From NCBI GenBank assembly GCA_000437395.1, contig FR898174.1, positions 1 through 18,623 of the forward strand: DNA of 18,623 nt, read 5' to 3'. This DNA comes from Clostridium sp. CAG:288 (GTDB taxonomy: Bacteria > Bacillota_I > Bacilli_A > RFN20 > CAG-288). The stretch's first letter is position 1, and the number at the start of each line of letters is the position of its first letter. The position numbers and the translations under genes are program-made. A model generated the notes under the pieces. That model saw only the letters and a program-made list of their open reading frames with translations. It had not been told where the DNA came from and did not search any database. Shown one piece after another: positions 7,675 to 13,784 of this stretch.

Positions 7675-8499
7675 TTATAGTTTTAACAATATATTTAAGT
7701 CCTCTTTAATATGGATGGCTTTATCTTTTATTTCATTAGGTATGTCACTTGGATCATTATTTATAGAAATATAAAACGCATTTTTAAATCTATATGTCAT
7801 TTGCATAAATGGAAACTTAATTATTCCAGGTGTGTTCCAACCAACACCTATTTCTAAAAATAAGATCTTTTTCTCTTTGTTTTCTTTTAAAAACTTTTCA
7901 TATCTATTTAAAGCCTTATGCCAACCTTCATCTTCAACAAAATAATTATCTTTTCTTAAATTTGTCTCCATTAGACTACCACAAACAGGACACTTTGGAA
8001 CAAGTTTAGTAGGTATTAAATTATTGTTAGTTTGCTTAATCATTTCTTCAACTATCTCTTTATTATCATATGTCTTATTATGACAAGCTTTAGAACATTG
8101 AAATAAGCCATAATCTCCTTGAGTATAAAATAGTCTTTCTTTATCAAATCCAGAAAGCTGAAACTGATGATCGACATTTGTAGTTATAACAAAATAATTT
8201 TTATTTTTAATAATATTTAACAAGTGCTTATAAAGCTTTGTTGGACCAACTTTATATCTATTGACATATATCATTTTAGACCAATAAGCCCACTTTTCTT
8301 CAGGCGATTTAAAGTTATGAAATCCAGCTGAATACATATCTGTATAACCATACATGTCGTGCATATACTTAAAATACTTTAAAAAAGTAGAGCCGCCATA
8401 TTCAAATCCAGCCGCACTTGATAAACCAGCACCTGCACCAATAACGATAACTTCAGCATCGTCAATATGCTTCTTTAATACTTCAATTTCTTTTTCCAT
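7675..8499 (-). CDS. Class M sirtuin (SirTM), predicted protein ADP-ribosyltransferase
   Basis: Sir2-fold protein of 274 residues. The NAD-binding motif GAGAGLSSAAGF is at 21-32, TTNVDHQ at 106-112 with N108, and a zinc ribbon uses C135, C139, C170 and C173. Where deacetylase sirtuins have the catalytic His of HG, this protein has Q127 in YTQGDYG. That exchange is the hallmark of SirTM enzymes, which ADP-ribosylate proteins instead of deacylating them. The spacing from N108 to Q127 (19) agrees with the family. It is the last gene of a tight operon, one base after DUF1848, and shares it with a macrodomain that would remove the mark. The known SirTM target, lipoylated GcvH-L, is not encoded nearby, so the substrate is unknown. 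Class assignment is by motif, not by alignment. Confidence 0.88.
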   Translation of the reverse strand: MEKEIEVLKKHIDDAEVIVIGAGAGLSSAAGFEYGGSTFLKYFKYMHDMYGYTDMYSAGFHNFKSPEEKWAYWSKMIYVNRYKVGPTKLYKHLLNIIKNKNYFVITTNVDHQFQLSGFDKERLFYTQGDYGLFQCSKACHNKTYDNKEIVEEMIKQTNNNLIPTKLVPKCPVCGSLMETNLRKDNYFVEDEGWHKALNRYEKFLKENKEKKILFLEIGVGWNTPGIIKFPFMQMTYRFKNAFYISINNDPSDIPNEIKDKAIHIKEDLNILLKL

Positions 8500-8500
8500 A

Positions 8501-9430
8501 TTAAAATAATTTCCCTTGTATTTCTTTCCAAGATTCTTGTTTAGCTAGTCTAATTTTATCATCAGGCGATATGTTTCCAATTAAAAATGGTGAGTCCTCA
8601 TCGTGTTTTTTAAAATTAGATAAAACAAGATTAGAATTTCCATTAGCATAACAATATGAGCATAAGTGAAGGCAAGAATTATAACTTCCAATATCATTTG
8701 ATAAATAACAAGTACAATAACCTCTTCTTGCTTCCACCTTTTTCGTTGGTTTTAAAGAAAAGCCTATTGCTCTTTCATAATCTTCAAGTCTCATACAACC
8801 ATTTACATCTATTCCATATGAACTAAGCCATTTTTCTTTTGAACAGAGTCTAAGTTCCATATGATGTTTATTAGCTATTTTTAAAAACTCTTTAGCAATA
8901 ATAATTTTCAAACTATCATCACAATCAATTATTTCTGGATGATTTCTTTTTAACTTGTCGTATATGTCGACAAAGCCAAAGACAGCTAAAGAAGTATAAC
9001 CTTCTAATTTACTAGTGATGTATTCAAAAGTATCAATATGTCTTTGCAATGTGTATTTTTCATTAATTATGATTGGAGTATATCTTAAAGCTATAGCGTT
9101 TTTACCAACTTTATTTGATAAAAATTTAAAATCTTCTATAACTTGATCTATGGAAGGAACGTTAGGTTCAATGTCTTTATCAAAACCTGTAATCGATATA
9201 TACCAGAATTGACCAAATGGCTTTAATTCATCTAAATACTTAAACATTGGTCTAGGATTTTTAGTACAAAATCCTATAACATCAACAACATCAGGATTTA
9301 ATAAGTATTTAGTCACTAAACTTGGATAATATGGATTTCTAACTAAGACATATCCTTCTCTTATTCTATTCATAAACCACTTAGAATAAAAAGCTGGAAT
9401 ATCAGTTCTTTGTCCTGTGTTAATTATCAT
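8501..9430 (-). CDS. DUF1848 family protein with C-terminal CxxxCxxC cluster
   Basis: The 309-residue protein opens with NTGQRTDIPAFYSKWFMNR and continues FCTKNPRPM, the recognised start of DUF1848 proteins. The C-terminal part has a cysteine cluster: C239 and C241, then C253, C257 and C260 in CLHLCSYCYA. CxxxCxxC is the spacing that holds a 4Fe-4S cluster in radical SAM enzymes, but here it is at the C terminus, so cluster binding is an inference. The family has no established reaction that I know of. Its start overlaps the macrodomain end by 11 nt and its stop lies one base from the sirtuin start, so the three proteins are probably made together. A redox or radical role in the ADP-ribosylation pathway is possible but unproven. 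Confidence 0.85.
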   Translation of the reverse strand: MIINTGQRTDIPAFYSKWFMNRIREGYVLVRNPYYPSLVTKYLLNPDVVDVIGFCTKNPRPMFKYLDELKPFGQFWYISITGFDKDIEPNVPSIDQVIEDFKFLSNKVGKNAIALRYTPIIINEKYTLQRHIDTFEYITSKLEGYTSLAVFGFVDIYDKLKRNHPEIIDCDDSLKIIIAKEFLKIANKHHMELRLCSKEKWLSSYGIDVNGCMRLEDYERAIGFSLKPTKKVEARRGYCTCYLSNDIGSYNSCLHLCSYCYANGNSNLVLSNFKKHDEDSPFLIGNISPDDKIRLAKQESWKEIQGKLF

Positions 9431-10184
9431 AAATACTCACTAGTCTTTCTTTATAAATTTCATAATCACTTTGTGAAAACAAATTAAAAATTACTTTTAT
9501 TTTAGAATTAGTCTTATGTAAGTAATCTCTGACTGTATTAATTGCAATTGTAGAAGCTTTAGCAATAGGATATCCATATACGCCAGTTGAAATCGAACAA
9601 AAAACAATAGATTTCAAATCTAATGAATCAGCAAGTTTAAGACATGAATAATAACAATTCGCTAAATCTATTTCATTTTGTTTTGTCACTCTATTTTCAA
9701 CTTGTGGCCCAACAGTGTGAATTATATATTTTGATGGAAGATTATACGCTTTTGTTATTTTAGCCTTTCCAACCTCTTCATCATTTTTTTGTTTTTCCAT
9801 TACTTTTAATAAATCTCGTCTAACTTGAAGTCCAGCATACGAATGAATGGCGTTATCTATACACTTATGTAAAGGTATAAAACATCCTAAAAGTTTTTCG
9901 TTTGCCGCATTAACTATAGCATCAGCATTTATTAAAGTTATATCACCTTTATATAAAGCTATATTGTCTTTATTAAAGGATAAATTATTTATATCAACTA
10001 TATTTTTAGTCTTTAATATCTCTTGTAAAACTTTATCTTGATTATCATAAAATTCATCAGACAAATTGTCTGGCATAGTAATATTTTCTAAAGCTCTTAA
10101 TGCTTCTAAATCAGGTAATTTAAGATCATAAGTTATATTGTTATATCTTTTTAAATATTCAATACACCAATTTAGCTCTTTCAT
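9420..10184 (-). CDS. Zinc-type macrodomain, predicted ADP-ribosyl hydrolase
   Basis: Macrodomain protein of 254 residues that should bind ADP-ribose and remove it from proteins. An N-terminal helical extension (1-70) precedes the domain. GDITLINADAIVNAAN (80-95) and STGVYGYP (199-206) form the ADP-ribose site. The loop GCFIPLHKCIDNAIHSYAG (100-118) has C101, H106 and C108, the CxxxxHxC pattern of the zinc-containing macrodomains that accompany SirTM sirtuins. The AAGGAG ribosome site lies in the last codons of the PPOX gene, and the ATG follows its stop directly. With the sirtuin two genes downstream, this is a writer/eraser pair for reversible ADP-ribosylation. Family assignment is firm; the substrate is unknown. 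Confidence 0.9.
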   Translation of the reverse strand: MKELNWCIEYLKRYNNITYDLKLPDLEALRALENITMPDNLSDEFYDNQDKVLQEILKTKNIVDINNLSFNKDNIALYKGDITLINADAIVNAANEKLLGCFIPLHKCIDNAIHSYAGLQVRRDLLKVMEKQKNDEEVGKAKITKAYNLPSKYIIHTVGPQVENRVTKQNEIDLANCYYSCLKLADSLDLKSIVFCSISTGVYGYPIAKASTIAINTVRDYLHKTNSKIKVIFNLFSQSDYEIYKERLVSIYDN

Positions 10185-10583
10185 TTAATGCTCCTTAATT
10201 TCATTAGGTGCAGCATAAAAGTTAAACTTTAAAGCTTTAACTTCTGTAAGTTTAAAGACGACAAAGTTACCATCACCTGCTTTATAAAGTTGTGAAGGAC
10301 CTGTCTCGTCTTTTAAAACTGCTTCCTGAGCTTCTATTCTTTCGTCAATAACAGCTTTAGCACTTACTCTTAACCAAGTACCACCATCATACATACCAGA
10401 TAACTCTAAATATGGATTATTTGACACTTGCTTATAAAATTCTTTTTTCTTACCTGAACAAATATAAATATTACCTTCAAATTCAGCTACACTTGAAAAA
10501 GGTCTAACTTTTGGTTTATCGGCATCGATAGTTGCAATATAAAATATTTTAACTTTCTTTAATTCTTCAACAACGTTATTCAC
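10185..10583 (-). CDS. Pyridoxamine 5'-phosphate oxidase-fold flavin-binding protein
   Basis: Small PPOX-fold protein of 132 residues, the split-barrel type that binds FMN or a similar flavin and is often found beside HxlR regulators. The N-terminal strand FYIATIDADKPKVRPFSSV has the RPF segment usual at the flavin site; GNIYICSGKKKEFYKQV and YLELSGMYDGGTWLRVSAKA follow. It is too short and divergent to be a true PdxH, so no substrate can be named. The start codon is GTG (10581-10583), supported by AAGGAG 7 nt upstream and by an 8-nt overlap with the HxlR gene. The next gene (macrodomain) starts immediately after its stop. Confidence 0.85.
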   Translation of the reverse strand: MNNVVEELKKVKIFYIATIDADKPKVRPFSSVAEFEGNIYICSGKKKEFYKQVSNNPYLELSGMYDGGTWLRVSAKAVIDERIEAQEAVLKDETGPSQLYKAGDGNFVVFKLTEVKALKFNFYAAPNEIKEH

Positions 10584-10911
10584 TTTTTAACTCCTTTGTT
10601 TTTAAATCTTGTCCCCACTTTTTCATAGCTTCAATGACAGGCATTAAAGACAATCCGAGTTCTGTTAATGAATATTCGACTTTAGGTGGAACTACTGGAT
10701 AGACTTTTCTATTAATAAGTCCATCTTCTTCCATCTCTCTTAGCTGTTGAGTTAGCATTTTTTGTGTTACAGGAGCTAAAGATTTTTTAAGTTCATTAAA
10801 TCTTTTAGTTCCACCTAATAAGTCTCTTATTATTAATATTTTCCACTTATCAGAAATAAAGTCTAAACAAGTTTGAACTGGACAAGCTGGCAATTTTTCA
10901 TAATCAATCAT
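10576..10911 (-). CDS. HxlR-family transcriptional regulator
   Basis: Winged-helix DNA-binding protein of 111 residues. ISDKWKILIIRDLLGG, RFNELKKSLAPVTQKMLTQQ and LREMEEDGLINRKVYP are the typical HxlR helices, turn and wing. LPACPVQTCLDF near the start holds C10, at the position where several HxlR members (YodB, HypR, QorR types) sense oxidants or quinones, plus C15. Redox sensing is therefore plausible but inferred. The start at 10911 has AAGGAG 8 nt upstream. It is the first gene of the five-gene operon that ends with the sirtuin and probably controls it, and perhaps the SDR gene upstream, through palindromic sites in their leaders. Confidence 0.92.
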   Translation of the reverse strand: MIDYEKLPACPVQTCLDFISDKWKILIIRDLLGGTKRFNELKKSLAPVTQKMLTQQLREMEEDGLINRKVYPVVPPKVEYSLTELGLSLMPVIEAMKKWGQDLKTKELKSE

Positions 10912-10944
10912 AATAAATACTCCTTTAGGTTTCTTTTATAACTA

Positions 10945-10964
10945 TAGTATATATTATGATACCA
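10945..10964. promoter_or_regulatory. Candidate HxlR operator
   Basis: TAGTAT-ATATTATG-ATACCA is an imperfect inverted repeat (5 of 6 pairs). It lies about 35-55 nt upstream of the HxlR start and covers a TATACT that could be the -10 box. ACTATAGT (10941-10948) next to it is itself a perfect palindrome. The core ATACTATA also occurs on the minus strand upstream of the SDR gene. Autoregulation is the usual HxlR mode. Confidence 0.35.
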
Positions 10965-10976
10965 TAAATTTATAAT

Positions 10977-11600
10977 CTATTTAGAAACAACACTAATTCT
11001 TTCTTTAATATATTTGCCACTTTCAATGACATCAACTAAAGCTAAAGCATAATCAGCATATGAAATTACACTTTCACCATTAGAATTTAAAATTAAGTTT
11101 TCACCACCTAATTTATATTCGCCTGTTCTCTTACCATCAGCCACAAAATTACAAGCTGGTGATATATAAGTCCACTTGAGATCTTTAGAATTTCTTAATT
11201 TTTCTAAGCCTTTACCATGAGCGTTAGATAATGGTTTCCAGGAATCCGGAAAATCTTTACCCATATCGACAGTAACTGTTCTTTCTTTGTTAACATATAA
11301 ACTACCTGCTCCACCGACAACAATTAATCTAGTATTGCTACTTTCTAACAAATCAGCTAAATGATTCATAACGTCTGTAATATTATGAATAGTTTCTGGT
11401 GTCCAACCACCAACTGCATCAATGACGACATCGAAACTATTTAAATCTTCTTTAGTTAAATCTAAAGCATCTTTAATTAAAGTTTTTACACCTTCAGTTT
11501 CTTCTTTTGCTATACTGACAACATCATAATTTCTTTCTAATAATTCTTTAACTACTAATGATCCAACTCTTCCGTTTGATCCAACAACTGCTACTTTCAT
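10977..11600 (-). CDS. NAD(P)-binding SDR-like oxidoreductase (YwnB-like)
   Basis: Atypical short-chain dehydrogenase/NmrA-like Rossmann protein of 207 residues. The dinucleotide site is VAVVGSNGRVGSLVVKELL with G7, G10 and G13. LIVVGGAGSLYVN is the central strand where related proteins have the same GGAGSL motif, followed by WTYISPACNFVADGKRTGEY. The classical YxxxK pair is not evident, as in this subgroup. Such genes are often controlled by HxlR regulators, and the HxlR operon starts 65 nt downstream. The start at 11600 has AAGGAG 8 nt upstream. No terminator is visible before the next operon, so read-through is possible. Substrate unknown. Confidence 0.87.
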   Translation of the reverse strand: MKVAVVGSNGRVGSLVVKELLERNYDVVSIAKEETEGVKTLIKDALDLTKEDLNSFDVVIDAVGGWTPETIHNITDVMNHLADLLESSNTRLIVVGGAGSLYVNKERTVTVDMGKDFPDSWKPLSNAHGKGLEKLRNSKDLKWTYISPACNFVADGKRTGEYKLGGENLILNSNGESVISYADYALALVDVIESGKYIKERISVVSK

Positions 11601-11695
11601 TTTCTTTGCTCCTTTTTAATGAATCAACAAGTTTTACTCGAGCACATTTGATTACACTAAAATTATAAGAACAAAGTTTCAATTTAAAAAGTACG

Positions 11696-11707
11696 CACTA
11701 AATAGTG
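11696..11707. promoter_or_regulatory. Palindrome upstream of the SDR gene
   Basis: CACTA-AA-TAGTG is a 5-2-5 palindrome that lies beside ATACTATA (minus strand) and about 30 nt upstream of a TATAAT box. It could be an HxlR-type operator. Because TTTTT follows at some distance on the minus strand, it could also be a weak end signal of the PAP2 gene, whose stop lies 21 nt away. I see no other structure in 11601-11727. Confidence 0.3.
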
Positions 11708-11727
11708 GTATAGTATCTTTTAGGAAA

Positions 11728-12354
11728 CTATGCTTCTCTTTTAAATAAACTTAATATACTTGGCAAATTATAAGCTTTATCTATAAATTTAAATTTACTT
11801 ATACCTTTAAATGTAAAGTATGAACATGTTGAACAGACTATGCCAACAAAAAGTGCACCAACAACATCACTTGCATAGTGAACCATGAAATATATTCTTG
11901 TAAATCCCATAAAAATTGGAATTAATAAATATAGCCACGATATTCTCTTTTTAAAACATATAAATAATGAAAAGCCAAAACCAGTTGCTGCTGTTGTATG
12001 ACCTGATGGGAAAGAAAATCCTGATTCTAATAAAGAACCAGCTGATTTCCACCAAAAATAAAAGTCGCCATTAGTATCGATATAAGGTCTTAAACGAGCA
12101 AAAACGTTTTTTAAAAGCAAATTTGTTAAAAGAAAACCAAACAATAATGCTATTAAAGAAATTGCTCCTGCTTTTCTAGTCTTAAAAAATAACAACATAA
12201 TAATAGCAGCTATAATAAATACTAATCCTGAGTTACCTAGTGTAGTAACAAATTTCAAAAAGTCAGTAAAAAAGCCGTTGCTATAATTTAAAAAGCTATT
12301 AACAGCTTTTCCTATACTATGATCAAAATCATAAATTAAACTTAAATTAATCAT
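11728..12354 (-). CDS. PAP2-family membrane phosphatase
   Basis: Membrane phosphatase of 208 residues with about six hydrophobic segments. The three PAP2 motifs are present: K82 to R89-P90 in KNVFARLRP, PSGH at 116-119, and R153, H159 and D163 in TRIYFMVHYASDV, with H159 as the expected nucleophile. It probably acts on a lipid phosphate such as undecaprenyl or phosphatidylglycerol phosphate at the outer face of the membrane. The family does not allow a closer call. The start lies 3 nt after the stop of the chimeric ABC gene, so the two are co-transcribed. That tight spacing suggests PAP2 and the ABC half were neighbours before the fusion. Confidence 0.93.
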   Translation of the reverse strand: MINLSLIYDFDHSIGKAVNSFLNYSNGFFTDFLKFVTTLGNSGLVFIIAAIIMLLFFKTRKAGAISLIALLFGFLLTNLLLKNVFARLRPYIDTNGDFYFWWKSAGSLLESGFSFPSGHTTAATGFGFSLFICFKKRISWLYLLIPIFMGFTRIYFMVHYASDVVGALFVGIVCSTCSYFTFKGISKFKFIDKAYNLPSILSLFKREA

Positions 12355-12357
12355 GCT

Positions 12358-13020
12358 TTACTTCTCAACATTTAAAATCTTACTATTAGCTAACAAATCA
12401 CCATAATGGTTAATTGATAAAACCATTTTATCTTGAGAAACTTTATCAATAACTTCAATGATTTTCTTAGCACTAATAGCATCAATTTTAGCGTTCATTT
12501 CATCTAAAAATAGTATTTTACTATCAAATATAATTGCTCTAGCAATATTAAATAAAGATAATTCACCTGTTGAATAATTGCTAGTTTTAAGTGGGATAGA
12601 AATATCAGTAATTCTATCTAAGCCAACAAGTTTTAAAGTCTCATATACTTTTTCATCAGAAATATCTTTATTTAATAAAGTAACTTCTTCTTTAATACTA
12701 CCACCAGAAAAGTAATAATCTTGATAGACAATACCAAAGAACTTACGTTTAACGTCATCAGATAATAAGTAAGTATCAACTCCGTTAATAGTTACTCTAC
12801 CATTTGTCGGTTTAATAAGACCATAAGCAAGTTTAAATAATGTAGATTTACCACTTCCACTTCCACCTTTAAATACAAGTCCAGGAATTCTTTTTATTGA
12901 TTCTTTCAAAAATAGCGTAACAAAATAATCTTTTTCAACTAATGAAGGTTCAATACCAAACATTGTACTTGCAGCAATTATTGCTTTCCTAAATCGTTCT
13001 TTATCGTTATGTAAATTCAT
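12358..13020 (-). CDS. Chimeric gene: AbiEii toxin N terminus fused to ABC ATPase C-terminal domain
   Basis: Open frame of 220 residues made of two unrelated parts. Residues 1-53, beginning MNLHNDKERFRKAI and including VEKDYFVTLFLKE, are the start of an AbiEii-type nucleotidyltransferase toxin up to its LVFKGG. That family then continues with TSLSK and a DxD metal site, which are absent here. Residues 52-220 are an ABC ATPase: Walker A GGSGSGKST (52-60), Q-loop Q100, signature YSTGEL (149-154), Walker B ILFLDE (169-174) and H-loop H205. The strands that precede Walker A in an ABC domain, and any transmembrane part, are missing. The start overlaps abiEi by ATGA, as in AbiE operons. The toxin cannot be active as a nucleotidyltransferase, and an ABC domain without its first strands is doubtful. 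A deletion remnant or an assembly join are both possible. Confidence 0.8.
   Translation of the reverse strand: MNLHNDKERFRKAIIAASTMFGIEPSLVEKDYFVTLFLKESIKRIPGLVFKGGSGSGKSTLFKLAYGLIKPTNGRVTINGVDTYLLSDDVKRKFFGIVYQDYYFSGGSIKEEVTLLNKDISDEKVYETLKLVGLDRITDISIPLKTSNYSTGELSLFNIARAIIFDSKILFLDEMNAKIDAISAKKIIEVIDKVSQDKMVLSINHYGDLLANSKILNVEK
12850..12870 (-). other. Fusion junction of the AbiEii and ABC parts
   Basis: The join falls in the codons for K51-G57, where both parents have a glycine motif (KGGTS in the toxin, GGSGSGKS in Walker A). The DNA here contains GGAAGT twice in tandem, a short direct repeat that could have served as microhomology. Confidence 0.6.
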
Positions 13021-13634
13021 TGAATAACTCCATTTTCTATCATTTTTTTAATAGCACGTGCTGGAAATTGTTTTGACATTTCAAACAATTGTTTTTGTGT
13101 AACTTGGTATTTTTTCATATAGTCAACTACTCTTCTTCGTGATGACTCATCAAGTTTATCTTTTTTTTCAAAATCATTAAACAATTGCAAAATTGTATAT
13201 GCCGCATAATTATCAGTGTTAATCTTGCAACGTGATTTTCTTAAAATGAAATTTCTACCATTTATACTTATCCTTCTACATCGTGTAGTTTCATTATTAG
13301 TAACCACTTCGATTACTGCAGCCATTTGTGTTGTAATTGAGAAATTATTTAATAGTTTTATTCCACCAAAAACACCAAAAGTATCACTTGCATTTTTCAA
13401 ATACTTTTTTTCAATGACAGAATCAACTGTTATAGTAGACAAATCACCCCAAAAGGTTGTATTCGGAATATAGTAAACTCCCTTAGTAAACTGAATTATT
13501 TTTTTATTTTCTTTTGCTTTATCTATGTATCTAAAAACTTGTGCGCGAGAATATTCTTTAAATAAATCAAGTATTTCTTCAGTAAAGATAGGTTCGTTAA
13601 TATTAAAATTTTCTGTTAATTTATCAATAAACAT
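13017..13634 (-). CDS. abiEi: AbiE-type antitoxin (AbiEi / DUF6088-like)
   Basis: Cytosolic antitoxin and repressor of a type IV toxin-antitoxin pair, 205 residues. The N-terminal winged helix (about 10-58) includes YSRAQVFRYIDKAKE and ends in FTKGVYYIPN. The middle FGVFGGIKLLNNFSITTQ and VVTNNETTRCRRISINGRNF are typical of the DUF6088/AbiEi group, followed by a C-terminal helical part. It appears complete. The start at 13634 has GGAGGTG a few bases upstream. The gene overlaps the following toxin start by ATGA, the normal AbiE arrangement, but only the first ~53 toxin residues remain. A palindrome in its leader suggests it still represses its own promoter. Confidence 0.85.
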   Translation of the reverse strand: MFIDKLTENFNINEPIFTEEILDLFKEYSRAQVFRYIDKAKENKKIIQFTKGVYYIPNTTFWGDLSTITVDSVIEKKYLKNASDTFGVFGGIKLLNNFSITTQMAAVIEVVTNNETTRCRRISINGRNFILRKSRCKINTDNYAAYTILQLFNDFEKKDKLDESSRRRVVDYMKKYQVTQKQLFEMSKQFPARAIKKMIENGVIQ

Positions 13635-13666
13635 ATCTACACCTCCGTTTTATAGTATAATCATTT

Positions 13667-13681
13667 TATCATAATATGATA
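13667..13681. promoter_or_regulatory. Candidate AbiEi operator
   Basis: TATCATA-A-TATGATA is a perfect 7-1-7 palindrome about 33 nt upstream of the abiEi start. Wider half-sites TAGTAT (near 13652) and ATACTA extend it. On the minus strand TATACT lies between it and the ribosome site and could be the -10 box, so a bound repressor would cover the promoter. AbiEi proteins autoregulate through inverted repeats of this kind. Confidence 0.5.
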
Positions 13682-13741
13682 CTACTTTCTACATTTTTAG
13701 TTAAAAATAATCACTCAAATTAAGTCAACTATATTATCACT

Positions 13742-13776
13742 AAAAAAGATGAAACCAGTTTATGTTGATTTCATCT
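13742..13776 (-). terminator. Terminator of the surface lipoprotein operon
   Basis: On the minus strand a perfect 8-bp stem AGATGAAA / TTTCATCT (13769-13776 and 13747-13754) with a 14-nt loop is followed directly by five more Ts (13742-13746). It begins 9 nt after the BspA-like gene's stop. Confidence 0.85.
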
Positions 13777-13784
13777 ATTTTATT

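Noticed and set aside
7675..8499. Ordinary CobB-type deacetylase sirtuin
   Set aside because: The catalytic His is replaced by Gln (Q127) and the gene is paired with a zinc-type macrodomain, both marks of class M.
12358..13020. Simple ABC transporter ATPase annotation
   Set aside because: The first ~53 residues are not those of an ABC domain but match the AbiEii toxin start, and the strands before Walker A are missing.
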